A DNA stretch of 64,000 nt from contig NZ_QJJZ01000003.1 in NCBI RefSeq assembly GCF_003201775.1, positions 372,001 to 436,000 on the forward strand, written 5' to 3'. This document shows, piece after piece, positions 9,783-23,000 of this stretch. Both the position numbers and the translations under genes were made by a program. Every line of letters begins with the position of its first letter. Within the stretch, counting starts at the first letter, position 1. This DNA comes from Arenibacter sp. ARW7G5Y1. Lineage in GTDB: Bacteria > Bacteroidota > Bacteroidia > Flavobacteriales > Flavobacteriaceae. The notes under the pieces were generated by a model, which was not told the origin of the DNA, ran no database searches, and saw only the letters and a list, made by a program, of their open reading frames with translations.

Positions 9783-9821
9783 TAATAACAGTGGGTGTAT
9801 TAATTAAAAGAAAAATATTCT

Positions 9822-10283
9822 ATGACCGATTTGGATAAGATAGATATTCAGATTCTGAAATTATTACAGAACAATTCCAACCTTACCACTAAGGATTTGG
9901 CCAACAAGGTAAATTTGTCCACTACCCCAGTTTTTGAAAGGATCAAACGTTTGGAGAAAAATGGTTATATAAAAAAGTATGTAGCGGTTCTTGATGCCGA
10001 GCAATTGGACAAAGGTCTTACCGTATTTTGTAATATTACCCTAAAGCAGCACACACGGGAAATCGGCAACAAGTTTGTTAAGGATATAATCGCTATCAAA
10101 GAGGTTACGGAATGCTATAATGTATCAGGGGATTATGATTTCTTACTCAAGGTAATGGTCAAGGATATGAAACATTATCAGGATTTTGTGTTGAACCAAC
10201 TAGGGGGAATAAAAAATATTGGCAGTGCCCACAGTACATTTGTTATGGGGGAAATAAAAAATACCCATTCCGTCCCAATTTAA
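9822..10283 (+). CDS. Lrp/AsnC family transcriptional regulator
   Basis: 153 residues. Residues 1-60 are an AsnC-type helix-turn-helix (LDKIDIQILKLLQNNSNLT, then DLANKVNLSTTPVFERIKRL with the recognition helix). Residues 65-145 are the RAM/AsnC ligand-binding fold (GLTVFCNITLKQHTREIG...VTECYNVSGDYDFLLKVMVKD). Lrp proteins bind amino acids and assemble as octamers or hexadecamers. Divergent placement from metE and a consensus Lrp box in the shared promoter region suggest that it controls methionine synthesis, as often seen for neighbour pairs of this type; the effector is not known from sequence. Confidence 0.93.
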   Translation: MTDLDKIDIQILKLLQNNSNLTTKDLANKVNLSTTPVFERIKRLEKNGYIKKYVAVLDAEQLDKGLTVFCNITLKQHTREIGNKFVKDIIAIKEVTECYNVSGDYDFLLKVMVKDMKHYQDFVLNQLGGIKNIGSAHSTFVMGEIKNTHSVPI

Positions 10284-10589
10284 TGAGGGCATATGATTAT
10301 GGCGATATCAAGTCCAAGTCCTTGGAAGGTACTTTAAAAATATATTAAAGGTATTTGATTCAGTGGGTGTTAGGGCTTTCTAAATTGGTAAGTAATGGAT
10401 AGTGAGGTCCCTAAACCTAAGTAACAGTTTCTCTTCCCCACATAGGGAAACCCATGGCAAGCACGGCCTGTTAAGGTTTCCATGCTTGCCCAGGGTTACA
10501 TTGGTGGGATGAAATTGTTCTTGAACAGACCAAGCGTTCATGTTGTTAGGACCAATTCCTGCCTCCTATAATATGTTTAAAAAAAGAAA
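10284..10589. other. Convergent intergenic region with a long imperfect palindrome
   Basis: 306 bp without a gene between two converging genes. At 10449-10497 there is an inverted repeat: AACCC/GGGTT outside (10449-10453, 10493-10497), a 2x2 mismatch, then GGCAAGCA/TGCTTGCC (10456-10463, 10483-10490) with a 19-nt loop. There is no T tract. The GCTTGCCCAGGG arm recurs at a second intergenic hairpin near 43.8 kb. Confidence 0.5.
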
Positions 10590-12080
10590 TTAGTATTTAG
10601 CCGATTTCCCATTTGGTAGACTTGCTTTGATAAACTCCCTTATGTCATCATTGGCAGTTTTTAGATCGGCCTTACGCAAATACATCATATGGCCACTTCT
10701 ATATCCTTTAAAACTCAAACGATCTTTCATTTTACCACTTGGATCCAGTTGCCACATGGTATATTTAGAAGTGAAATAGGTGGTAGCACCGTCATAATAA
10801 CCTGTCTGGAACATCACATTAAGATATGGGTTTACGGCCATGGCTTTTCTTAGGTTTTCTCTGGTATTATTGTTTTTATCATTCCAGGGGTGTACCGCTC
10901 CAAACATATTGTATTTAATATCCGTTTTAAATTTTAAGTGCTCCCGAATGTAAAAATTGATGGCAGGTGTAAAGGAGTGCAACCATGAGGTAAGTTCCGC
11001 ATTGTAATCGGGCTGTGTCCCCGCCTCTACCCTATCCAGCCCTAAATAGCGTGAGTCCAGTCTACCGACGGTATTGCCGGTTTTATCCCGTAACAATTCT
11101 TTCCAGAAAAAATTTGTTGGGACATCAAGATTATGCTGCATTATGGATTTTTCCGATAAACTTGAGTAGTAGGCCATTTTTGCCGCTATTTTTTGTTTTT
11201 CTGCTATGGAAAGGGATCCCCCCCTGGCCAATGCGGGCATTAAGGTGTTTAAAGTAAATTCTTCGGCTTCGGGCAATATATCCAAAAGATCCTTTTGTTG
11301 TAGGGTTTCGGGGAGTGCTTTATGATACCATGCAGCCGCAGTAAAATAGGGCAGATTGAAGGACGACGAAATTGGGCTGTCAGATTTAAATACCTTATAA
11401 TCCGCAGGAGAAACCATAATTACCCCGTTGAGATACATCCATTGCTTTTCCTGTAATTCCAAAGCCAGGCCAGCTACTCTTGTACCACCGTAACTTTCTC
11501 CTATTAGATATTTTGGTGAAGTCCATCGCCCATTTCGGGTGATGAAGGTGTTTAACCATTCAGCCAAATAGTTAATGTCTGCATTTATACCAAAAAACTT
11601 ATCTCTTTTCACTCCTTCCCCGCTGGCTGGTATTGTTCTGGAATACCCAGTGTTTACAGGGTTAACATAGACTATGTCCGCCACATCCAAAATGGAATGG
11701 GGGTTTTCACGGACCCCGTAGGGTTGAACGGGGTATCCTTCGTCATCGATATTCAATACTTTAGGTCCAGTATAGGCAATATGCATCCAAACCGAGGCTG
11801 AACCAGGACCTCCATTGAACGAAATTAATAGGGGTCTATTAGCTGTATTTTCATTGGTGGTTTTTTTATAATAGGTATAAAAAAGCGTAGCGATAGGTTT
11901 TCCTGATTCATCCCAAACTGGCTGCATACCTGTTGTTGCTGTATAAGCTATTTTTTCGCCATTAATAGTGGCTGTGTGGGTGGTTACAACCGTTGTGTCC
12001 ACCGCAATTTCTCTATTCTGTGCATTTACTATTAATGTAAAATGCAATAATCCAACAATTAATAAAGTGACATTTTTCAT
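10590..12080 (-). CDS. Secreted S10 family serine carboxypeptidase
   Basis: 496 residues with a signal peptide (MKNVTLLIVGLLHFTLIVNA, cut near AQN). The S10 signature is complete: the oxyanion segment LLISFNGGPGSASVWMH, the nucleophile motif LIGESYGGTRVAG (Ser about 195), the Asp in QTGYYDGATTY (about 427) and the His in RSGHMMYL (about 463). S10 enzymes remove C-terminal amino acids, usually at acid pH; this one should act in the periplasm or outside, since no type IX sorting domain or lipobox is present. It stands alone and converges on the Lrp gene. Length and motifs match bacterial S10 peptidases, so it looks intact. Confidence 0.95.
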   Translation of the reverse strand: MKNVTLLIVGLLHFTLIVNAQNREIAVDTTVVTTHTATINGEKIAYTATTGMQPVWDESGKPIATLFYTYYKKTTNENTANRPLLISFNGGPGSASVWMHIAYTGPKVLNIDDEGYPVQPYGVRENPHSILDVADIVYVNPVNTGYSRTIPASGEGVKRDKFFGINADINYLAEWLNTFITRNGRWTSPKYLIGESYGGTRVAGLALELQEKQWMYLNGVIMVSPADYKVFKSDSPISSSFNLPYFTAAAWYHKALPETLQQKDLLDILPEAEEFTLNTLMPALARGGSLSIAEKQKIAAKMAYYSSLSEKSIMQHNLDVPTNFFWKELLRDKTGNTVGRLDSRYLGLDRVEAGTQPDYNAELTSWLHSFTPAINFYIREHLKFKTDIKYNMFGAVHPWNDKNNNTRENLRKAMAVNPYLNVMFQTGYYDGATTYFTSKYTMWQLDPSGKMKDRLSFKGYRSGHMMYLRKADLKTANDDIREFIKASLPNGKSAKY

Positions 12081-12528
12081 ATTAATATATCCTTTTTCTA
12101 TTTAGGTTAACAGTGTTTTGAACATGGTTGACGCCAAAGGCTTATATAAGGCTGGCTACGTTTTCTTTATAGTAAGCTTTCCGATCGATGACCGTCCGTA
12201 AATATAAAAAAGTGACCTCAATAAAGGCCCAAGACCACTTCTTTTTTATGAAATGTTATAAGTTGGCGCTTCTAGTCATAGTTAGCTACTTGTCTGTATG
12301 GGGGAAAGAGGGGGAACATTATCCCTCATTAAAAAGGGAATTACCATAAGATCCCTATCATTTCAGCTGTATGTAAAAACCAATTTTTGAAAAATCTGCT
12401 TCATAAAATCCTTACACCACGCATATCTTCATTTACACAACACATATGGTGTAGTTCACATCATTTTTGAGGGATTGGGAGACCATTTAAGTAATTTCAA
12501 CATGATTTAATCCCACGAGACACACATT
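12081..12528. other. Divergent intergenic region (peptidase / LytTR regulator)
   Basis: 448 bp without a gene. A weak hairpin AAGTG (12210-12214)/CACTT (12236-12240) followed by C and six T may be a relic terminator. Nearer the regulator, 12430-12455 holds ACAC/GTGT-rich sequence around CACATATGGTG, a possible but unproven binding site. No exact promoter element was identified. Confidence 0.4.
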
Positions 12529-13221
12529 ATGAAATTAAGAAGTATAATAGTAGACGATTCGGCTATGCAGCGCATGGCCGTAGCCAAATTGGTCAACAAA
12601 CATCCAAACCTTGCTTTGGTAGCTGAGTACAGCAATGCCATTGAGGCAAAAAATGGTATCAAGAACAACGAGATCGATCTTATTTTTCTCGATGTGGAAA
12701 TGCCCATTATCAATGGTTTCGATCTATTGGAATCCTTGGAAAATCCACCACAAGTAATTTTGATTACCGGTAAACCTGATTATGCCCTAAAGGCATTTGA
12801 TTACAATGTAACCGATTATTTGTACAAGCCCATTACCCAACATCGTTTTGAAGCCTCCATAAAGAGGGCTTTGACCCGATTTGAACAAATGCAAAATGCA
12901 AACGAGGAAGAAGAGTATATCTTCGTGAAAAGCAACCTAAAAAAGCGCAAGGTTGTATTGAACGACATAAAATGGATAGAAGCTCTTGGCGATTACATTA
13001 AGTTGGTGACGAACGAGGGTAATGTGGTGATTCTTTCTACAATGAAATCTTTTGAACAAAAGTTACCGAAGGAAAAATTTCTTAGGATTCATAAATCCTA
13101 TATTGTGAATTTGGAAAAAGTTGAAAAGTTCAATAGTAAAAATATTGAAGTGGAAGGAAGACAGGTGCCATTGAGCAGAAACAAAAAAAATGAATTGATG
13201 GAGGCCCTTTATAACGTATAG
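12529..13221 (+). CDS. LytTR-family response regulator
   Basis: 230 residues. Residues 3-120 form an intact receiver: acidic pair D9-D10, phospho-acceptor D55 (LIFLDVEMP), switch T80 and K100 (YLYKPI). Residues about 133-228 are a LytTR DNA-binding domain (EEYIFVKSNLKKRKVVLNDI, WIEALGDYIKLVT, FLRIHKSYIVNLEKVEKF). Such regulators bind paired direct repeats upstream of targets. No histidine kinase lies next to it, so it is an orphan here; partners may be elsewhere. It is followed after 866 bp by the giant adhesin gene on the same strand, which could be a target, but this is only inferred from position. Confidence 0.95.
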   Translation: MKLRSIIVDDSAMQRMAVAKLVNKHPNLALVAEYSNAIEAKNGIKNNEIDLIFLDVEMPIINGFDLLESLENPPQVILITGKPDYALKAFDYNVTDYLYKPITQHRFEASIKRALTRFEQMQNANEEEEYIFVKSNLKKRKVVLNDIKWIEALGDYIKLVTNEGNVVILSTMKSFEQKLPKEKFLRIHKSYIVNLEKVEKFNSKNIEVEGRQVPLSRNKKNELMEALYNV

Positions 13222-14087
13222 GGTTTATTGTCGGCCTAACATCACCATGTCTGTTATCGGAGGTTTTATTCAAGCTTATTGCATCTATGAAAACATTATG
13301 CGGTGATTGGAAATAAAATATTTTATTTTTTTGTAGTCATCCAGTAAAGGTTTTACCCAACATCTAATGGTAATTTATTTTATCAAAAGCGTGCGCAGGC
13401 ACATAAAAGTGTGCGATTTGTTCACTTTTTTCAATTGTGAAATTGGAAATCCAACCAATGCCATAAATACGGGTTGTTTTATTCCACGTTTCCTTTTAGA
13501 GGCTTATATCTTCTAAAATTACGCCCTTCTTCACATTGGCTTTTTTACCCCCTACACTTAGTTTCCTTATGGGGAGGCCATAAATCCACCGGTTTTATAG
13601 GCTTATTTCTAGGGTGTTTTATTACCCCTTTTGAGTTTTCTTATAAATACGGTCAACATTTCATTAGGACAACCACATTTTAACAGCCCAAATATCTGGG
13701 TTCCTATATCAGCTTTATACGATACCAAAAACATTTTCCCTAAGTATCCAATCTAGAGGAGGGGTCTCAACAACCAGGGAAATTTGGCTTAAAGCTGCTA
13801 CCGGTTTTATCTACAACAACATATTTTTATGCCAACCTTGTTCTAGGTTTGGATACGGCCGGCTCTTATTGCCACCACTCCATTCTATTCGTTTTTTCAT
13901 TATCAATTGAATAAATAAAAAAGAGGAACCTATGAAAATCAATTTTCTTGTAAACCCAAATATATATGATTATCATAATTTCCAACATATTCAAAGTGTT
14001 TCACAACATTTTATTGGCTTGTAGCTAGGGTTGTTGTTGTTTTGATTTCAAGTATATATTGACAGAACCAAAATAACTGCACCCCGA
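13222..14087. other. Long leader/intergenic region before the giant gene
   Basis: 866 bp with no convincing gene. A 69-codon frame at 13474-13683 is rich in Phe/Leu/Trp/His, lacks family features and is probably chance. A 30-codon frame from ATG 13932, preceded by AAAGAGGAACCT, could be a leader peptide but is unsupported. An inverted repeat TTCAC...GTGAA lies near 13419-13442. The size suggests a regulatory region or decayed DNA. Confidence 0.4.
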
Positions 14088-17000
14088 ATGATACGAAAAT
14101 TACTTTTATTCACTTTTTTCTTTGGTTTTATTTTATCCGTAAAAGGTCAGTTAAGTGATCTTCACTATCTGCCACCCTTGAAACAGGGCAAAAATAATCA
14201 GGCTGTAAAAGAACAGGCAGTGTACCTTTCTACACCAGAACCAACCACATTCACTGTAAATGCCTATAGGGGCACCAATACAACCCCTATTGCCACATTT
14301 TCCATTTCCAATGTAAATCCGGCGGTATACACTTTAGCCGATGGGGACAATAACATTACCTTGGTAGACAACGCTAAAACCGGAGTAGTTTTATCAAATA
14401 GTGGACTCAGGTTTGAGTCCCCCAGTGGAAATAAATTTTATGTAAATTACCGAGGTTACTCCTCGGCACAGGCAACATCCCTGACGTCCAAAGGTAGGGT
14501 TGCCATGGGAAAACGGTTTAAGTGGGGAGGTGTTCCCAATCTAGGGGCTGAAGTGTCCAAATCAAATACCTTGGGAATTATGGCTACCGAGGACAATACT
14601 ACTGTTAATCTTTTTGGGTACGATCCTGGTTGCGAGTTCAGGGTTGGTAATAACAGGGCGGGGATTACCGCAGATACTTATCAAATTACCTTGGATAAAA
14701 ATGAATCTTTTGTTTTTGAAACATATATAGGAACCGCACCAACAGCGGCCCACCGTGATGGGTGGATCGGAGCTTCGATTGTTTCCGATAAGGACATTGT
14801 AATCAGTAATGGCTCAATGAATTTTGGAAGGGAAGAGAATTCATCCAACCGTGATGCCGGTATTGATCAACCAGTACCGGAAAACCGATTGGGTAAAGAG
14901 TATGTATTTGTTCGTGGCAACGGAAATGTGGATGGTTCAACGGAATTTCCACTACTTATAGGAATAGCCGACAATACGCAAATTTTTGTAAATGGTTCTT
15001 CTACCCCTATTGCCACCATCAATAATGGGGAATATTTTGAGGTGCCCAGCAGTTATTATTCCTCAAACACCGTTGGCGCCAATATGTTGGTGCAAACTTC
15101 CAAAGATGCCTACGCCTATCAATGTATGGCAGGGGCCAGTGCGGTTTATACCCAAGGTCTTAACTTTGTGGCCCCTGTTAATTGTCTATTACCGGATGTT
15201 ATGGATAATATTCCGGATATCCGGAATATGGCCGGATCACTGGTTACTGGTGGGGTAACCATTGTTGCTGCAGTCAATACCCCAGATTCAAATATTGTGG
15301 TCAGTGATGACAATGGTATCGTTACTTTACCTCCTTCTGTTCCCGTGGCGGGATCATCGGATTGGAAGACTTTTTTTATCCCCAATTTAAACGGCAATGT
15401 TAGTGTCCAGTCTACCGGACCCATGGCGATTGGATTTTTTGGCTATAATGGAGCTAGAGGTGTTGCAGGTTATTTTTCAGGTTTTGATACGGTTCCTGTT
15501 GTTACTTTGGAAATTGTAGGTGGCGAAGGGTGTCTGCCCAATGCTAATATTCTTGAAGCTACTGGGAATTTTGATGCTTATCAGTGGTTCGAGGATGGCG
15601 TCCTGGTGGATGGTGCCAATGAATCCACCTTTAGTCCGTCCAAAGCGGGAGATTATTACTGTAGGGGAACCAAAGGTCCCTGTACCTATGATTCCCAATC
15701 TATTACGGCTTTCTATTGTGAGGAAGATGTGGCATTATACAAAACAGTGGATAAGGCTGAAATTTTGGAAGGAGAAACTGCAACCTTCTCGATTGAGGTT
15801 AGGAATAACAGTTCCGATCCTTTGACGAATCTTCAAATCACGGATAATATACCTACAGGACTCACTTTTGTATCCAGTTATACCACAACGGGTACTTGGT
15901 CTGGAAATACATGGAACATTGGAACTTTAAACGGGGGAGCCACTGCCGTGCTGGAGCTACAGGTTAGAGCCGATGAAATTGTAGGGATAGAACCCTTGAT
16001 AAACCTGGTCAATACAGCTACGAACAGCCAGGATCAAATTGATAATAATATAACAGAGGATATCCCCTCGGCACGTATCACCGTGCATAACGATTTTGAC
16101 AAGGATGGTGTTAGGGATATTACAGATTTGGATGATGATAACGATGGTATTTACGATGAAGTTGAATGTGCTACTACCATATGTTTTGAGCCTATCCTGA
16201 ATGAAAGTTTTGAAAACCCCTCAATTCCAAATACTTCTTATAGACAACTAAATGAAAATAGTGTTGAAGGATGGTCTACTACCTCAACCGATGGACGGAT
16301 AGAAATTTGGTCCAGTGGGTTTCTTAGTGTTCCAGCATTTGATGGCAACCAATTTGCCGAACTCAATGCTACACAAAACTCTGCATTGTACCAAAATTTA
16401 TGTTTAACCCCAGGTACCGTAATGAATTGGTCATTGAGGCATAGGGGGCGTGCAGGGGTCGATGTAATGCAGGTGAGGATCGGTGCAGACCTTGCCACGG
16501 CTACTGTACAACAGACCATGAGCGATGGTACTTCTGCATGGGGTTATTACTCCGGAACGTATACAGTACCTGACGATCAGACCAATACCGTGTTTGTATT
16601 TGAGGCTGTTTCCACGGCCACCGGTAGTTTATCCGTTGGGAATTTTATAGATGATATACAAATAAACGTCGTCTCTGTACAGTCATGTAGTGATAACGAC
16701 AATGATGGATTTCCTGATAATTTAGATTTGGATAGTGATGGTGATGGTTGTAGTGATGCCAACGAATATTATAGGGATGACAATGCCGATGGCGGAGATG
16801 GCGGCGAATATGGAGCAGGAACACCAGTTGTAGACCCAATAGACGGTACAGTGGACGCTGCCTCATATTCAAAGACAATGGCTCCCGAAATTTATTTGGG
16901 CAATACCACCGAAAATTTGAATGGAACGGACATCAATGGAGAAGAAATAAGCCTAGGGGAATCTCTTGAATATGTGCTCAGGTTTCAAAATACAGGTGAT

Positions 17001-20000
17001 GATAACGCGGTAAATTATACAATTAGGGATGTTCTTCCGAAAAATGTAACCTTCGACAATGTAGATATAACGGATGCCCCGGGGGTAACCTATTCGCACG
17101 ATATAATTGATAATGTCCTAACCTTTACCATACCTAATAATTTGGTTGAAGTTGGTGACCCCGAATACAGTATTAGAATTGGTTTTACTACGGATGCCAA
17201 CTGTTCCGAGTTTCTGGACGCCTGTTCATCATTATTGGAAAACAAGGCATATTCCACCTATCAAGGGGCAACAAATACACAGGTCTTTACGGACGAGAAC
17301 GGTTCCGCTTCAATTTCTGGATGTCCAAGTACGTTGGAAGTGGCAAGCAATTCCATTTTTAATTCCTTGACCAATTGTAACGAAGCCAGAACCGTACAAC
17401 TCTGTGGGGAAAACGTACTTTTGCGTGCAGGACAAGGGTTTAGTTCCTATAACTGGGTGTTGGACAACAACGGTAATGGACAGGTGGATGCAGGTGATAC
17501 TGTATTGAACGATAATGATCCGGACAATGACCCGAGTACCCTTTTGGTGACGGTTGTTGGAGAATACATAGTAGGGAAATCCTCAGGAGGTAGCTGTCCC
17601 GCTAGGGAGGAGCGGATCATTGTAGAACGATTTGGCTCCACACAGACCAATCCAATAGTAAATTACTTTAATCAGGTGAATGCCGACAATAACCCCGATA
17701 ATGATATGCAGGGGGAAATCGTTACCTGCTCCATAGATGGTAGTGTACTGCCCAAGATCTTTTTATGTGGGGCAAATGACGAGGCTACTATCCAATTGGG
17801 CATAACTGATGCCGAAAGTATTGTTTGGCAAAAATTGGACGAAACCAGTTGTGATGAAACCGGCGACGATTGCGCCAATAAAAATGGCACATGTACATGG
17901 AACACAATAGTAGAGCAAAATAACTTTACCCTTACGGAAAGTGGAGAATACAGAGTGGTCATCAATTACCAATACGGTTGTTTTAGTCGCTTTTATTTCA
18001 ATGTTTTTAAAAATAATATAGATCTTACCTATAAGGCTTCCGATATACTATGTACTACCCCTGGCAACATTAGAATTACCAATGTAGCTTCCGGTTATGG
18101 ATTTCAATTGGTGGATAGCGCTACGGATAATATTATAATTCCTTTTTCGGATCAAAATGGTCCCAACTTCAACATTGCCGACAGTGGTACCTATAAGGTG
18201 CAGATAACACCGTTGGACCCCAGTGATAATACCCCAATAGAAGGTAGTTGTATTTTTGAAACCGAAGATATAGGTATACAGGAACGCGACTTTACTGTAA
18301 CGCTTAGTGCCGCACCGGCAGACTGTAATGATTTGGGTAGCATTGGCGTTCAAGTCTTAAATGCCTTGCCCAATTATTCTTATGAACTGCGTTTGGACGA
18401 TGGCAGTAATGGTGGGCTGGGCTCTTTGGTGAGTTCCATACCCAGTATTGACGATAATACCCATACCTTCAACAATATAAATCCTGAGAATTATATTGTA
18501 GTGACCCGAACTCAGGATGGATGTTATGATCAACAAAAAATTACCGTTGGAGAAACCCCTGAATTAAAATTGACCGGTGTTACTTCTCAAAATATAAGTT
18601 GTACTGCAGGTATGGCTACATTAACCCCCAGTGGAGGTAGTCCCAGTCCTGATTACAAAATGGCCATTTGGAGTAAAGATGGGGTTGATTATTATGCAGA
18701 CTCGTCCGATGTGCCTTCTTCGGCACTTCAAACTACTACCAGTTTTTTATTCCGTACCAGTAGTGAAGCAGGTGACTATGAGTTTATAGTCTTTGACGAT
18801 AACGGATGTTTTGCCATTTCCAACATAGTCAAAATTGAAGATTTGGGTACCCCGTCATTGTCGGCTTCGCATTCTGAAATTGTTTGTGCCGATTCCTCAA
18901 CGTCTACGCTGAGCGTAACGGTTACAGGAGGTACTGCTCCCTACCGCTATAGTTTGGACAATGGTAACACTTACCAGACAAACAATTCATTTTATAACCT
19001 ATCCGCCGGTTTATATACAATAACGGTTATGGATTCCAGTAACAATGGTGGAATTGGTTGTATAGAAACCTTAAATTATGAAATAGACCAACCTTTCAGG
19101 TTAACGGCATCTGCCACTATAGTGGAAGATGCTTCCTGTAACCCTGCAGGGGCCTTGGTTAAAATATTGAATCCAAATGGCGGTAAATTACCGTATACCT
19201 ATAGTTTTGATGGAGGTTCAACTTTTAGCGGTACAGACAATAAAAATCTTGCCCCAGGAGATTATCAATTGGTTGTAAAGGATGCGTTGGGATGTTCCTT
19301 CAATATGGATATATCCGTACCCGTGGCTACAACGGATCCAAGTTTTACAAGCGCAGTGGATTATTCTTGTGATGGATCCGGGACAGTCACCATAAATACA
19401 TCCAATACAACCGATTTTACATATTCCTATAAATTAAATGGTGTGGATAACACTCCTGGGGACAATAATGTATTTACCGGTGTATCCGACGGTACGCATA
19501 CCATTAGCGTAGGCTACGCAGGTACATTGTTGCCAGGCCAAAGTACGCTCTTCGAAGAAAATTTCGGGGCTGGACCCACTACACAGATTGGTGAAATTGG
19601 ACCAGGTTATTGTTATGAACCGCAAGATGGTAGTACTACAGACTGTAACCTAGGTCCCGCCGGGATTCTTGTGAATGGGGAATATTCGGTTACCAATTTT
19701 ATAACCAATCCAGTCATTTCTAGAAATCCGAATGATCATAGTGGACTTGTAAATGGTAGATTTTTAGCCATAGATGTTAGTACCGCTGCTGGAGATAAAG
19801 GCATACTTTGGGCAAGACGTGGCATTGAGGTATTGCCAAATCGTGATATAACCTTGTCCTTATGGGCATTCAATTTATTACAACCTAGTAGTAGTGGAAA
19901 TAACCCTGAAATATTAATGGAATTGGTAGATGGCTCCGGGACTGTAATTCATAGTATCCCTACCGCGGAAATCCCAAAAAATACCAGTGCAGATGATTGG

Positions 20001-23000
20001 CACAACCGTTCGGTAACCTTTAACCCGGGAGCGAATACAACGGTAGACATTGTACTGCGCAGCAACCTAAATAGTGATTATGGCAATGATCTTGTAATTG
20101 ATGATATACAAGCCTTCCAAAATCCGGAATTATGTGAAAAAACTAAAGAAATCATAGTAGTTGTTGAGGACAACAAGGAATTTAAAGCCAACTTATTGGG
20201 AATTACAGATCCGCAGTGTAATGCCGGAAATGATGGTGCTATCCGTTTTGAAGTATTAAATTACGATAACGCAACAGGTTTTGAATATTCTGTTGATAAC
20301 GGCGGAAATTGGACAACTTCTTTGACCTCTCCTATTACAACTCCTGCAACCCTATCGGACGGTACCTATAACATTTTGGTTAGAAAGGTTGGCGATGCAA
20401 GTTGTACGGCAAATTTTAACGCAACATTAAAGGAACCGTCTATAATTGTTCCTACTCTAAGTAAGACTGCAGATTATACCTGTATCAATACGGGTGGAAC
20501 TCTAAAGGCTTCGGCCACAGGAGGTTCTCCGGGCTATACCTATCAGCTGGAAGAAGCGGGAGGGGTGGTTGTCAGGGCATATCAAACCAATTCTAGCTTT
20601 ACAAATGTTACCGAAGGCGATTATTTTGTTCGTGTGAAAGATGCAAAAGGTTGCGAAGTAGTAACGGCTACTGCCGTAACCATAGATCGCTACCAAGATA
20701 TTGACTTTGATCTTTCCCCAACAGCTTGTTATGATGGTTTAAATAATGCAACTATAGCCGTTTCAGTTACCTCAGGGAACGGGAATTACAAGTTTAGGTT
20801 GAATAGTGGTGCTTGGATATCCCCTACTCCTACTACGGCTTCTACACATACCTTTTCCGGGTTGTCCAATGGAAGTTATGATATTGAGGTTACAGATGCT
20901 TTTGGATGTATATCGGCATTAAAGACCATTGAGGTGCAGCCAAATTTAACGGCTAAGGTAGATGTGGTACATGTTAGTTCTTGTGCCGATGGAAGTATTA
21001 CCGTGAATGCAACTGGTGGCGATGGTAATTGGGCATATGCCTTTGTACCCACCGGGACAGGGGTTACAGCAACCGATTTTAACGGAACCAATGTATTGAC
21101 CGTGGCAACGGTCGATGCCGGAACCTATGATGTATATGTTTGGGATAACGGAGCAGTGGATCCCCATTGTGCGTATATGGAAACGGTTACGGTGAACCCA
21201 CCAACACCCTTAACGTATACGGCAACCCCAACAGATCCTAATTGCCATGATGGATCAGGTAACATTGCAATTACGGTTACCTCCGGCATTGCCCCTTATA
21301 CTTATGAAATTATAGATTTGGACAATGCAGGCGCTTCCAATGGCACAACAGCCAAGATTACAAACACCACTAAAACTTTCTATAATTTAGCGGCTGGCAA
21401 TTATACCATTAATGTTACGGATGCCTCTGGATGTACGGTCCCAACAACTCCGATTGCCATATCAAATCCTGATGAGCTTACCGCCGATTTGGAATCATTA
21501 TTATCCGGGGATTGTAATCCGGCAACGGGATTTAGATTTATTAATTATCCTTTAACGTTAAATGGAACCATGCAGTTTAGTCATGATGGTGGTGCATCTT
21601 GGCAAGCGTCGGATACTTTTGATACACCTACTTATACTCTGACCTCTGGAAATGCGGTTGAACCTTCAATACGTACGGTAGATGGTTCAGGGAACACACT
21701 ATGTAGGGTAGATTTGGATAAGTATATTATTAGTTACCCACTGGATGATTTAAATATTACGGTTTCTACTGTAATTAAAAATTGTAATGAACTGGAAGTT
21801 TCCGTTCAAGGTAATTTAGGTACGGCCCCATACCAATATACATATACCGATGATCCTGCCAATTTTAATGCCCTGGCACCGGAAAACGGTTGGACAGCGG
21901 CTAAGGGCTTGTCCGACCCGGAAGTGTTTACTGGATTAATACCAGGTAGAACTTATGTGTTCTACGTAAAGGATGCCAGTGGATGTATTAGGCAAAGTGA
22001 TAAAAACGTGGCAACCTTAAAACCCAATCCAATAGGTATAGAAGTTACGTACAAGCCTTCCTGCTCAACAAAGGATAATGGAAAATTAATCTATACGCTT
22101 ACGGATAACCAAGCTCCAACCGAGGATGATATGAGATGGGAATTGTATAATCTAAGTGGCACTATTGTACGTTCTAGTGATAACGGAATTAATTCAGGTA
22201 TACCTGGAGCCATAATTCCTTATGATTCAAAAATCACTATTGATGACTTGCCAGCAGATGAATATTATATTGTAGTAACGGAAGTGAATGGAGGTTCGGA
22301 TACTTGTATCTCCGCCTCGGAAAACCTTATTTTGGAAGAATTGGATCCCATAACGGCAACTTTAAACAAACTAGAGGATATCTCCTGTGCCAACCCGGGA
22401 CTAATTGCCATAAATGGCATAAATGGAGGTGGTGGCACCTATAACTTTACGGTGACAGATGATTCGGCAAATATAATTATTACAGGTACTACGGATGACC
22501 CTGTAGAAATACCTGCCAACTCACCCTCCGGTGATTACTTTGTAGAGATTAGTGATCAGTATGGTTGTGCATATCCCTTAGGCTCAATAACGATGACCTT
22601 ACCGGCAAATCCCACATTTACTACCGCAGTGGATAATTGTAGTACGAGTACAACACTTACCATATCTGCCAATAGTAGTTCTGCTACCATATTATATTCT
22701 ATTGATGGCGGTGTTACTTATTTGGATAATGCTGGCGTATTTACGAATGTTACGCCAGGAAATTACACTGTATTTATAAAGGATGGCAATGGTTGTACTG
22801 CTTCCGATTCTGTAGATGTTTACCCTGTGTTGCAAGCTACGGCCACCTTGGAAAGAAGTCTAGGGTGCGGTGTTGGCGGGGAAGCGCAAATTCTGATCAA
22901 GGCAACGTCCGGTTCTGGTAGCTATGATTATCAGATAACCAATACATCGGGTACCGTTGTTGCGAGACAGGTATTGACTACACCCGTAACGGAACTGGTT

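Noticed and set aside
9666..9821. SAM or cobalamin riboswitch in front of metE
   Set aside because: The gap is short, AT-rich and lacks the conserved helices of either class.
13474..13683. 69-codon + strand frame before the giant gene
   Set aside because: Phe/Trp/His-rich, no recognisable motif, no ribosome site; probably chance in an 866-bp gap.
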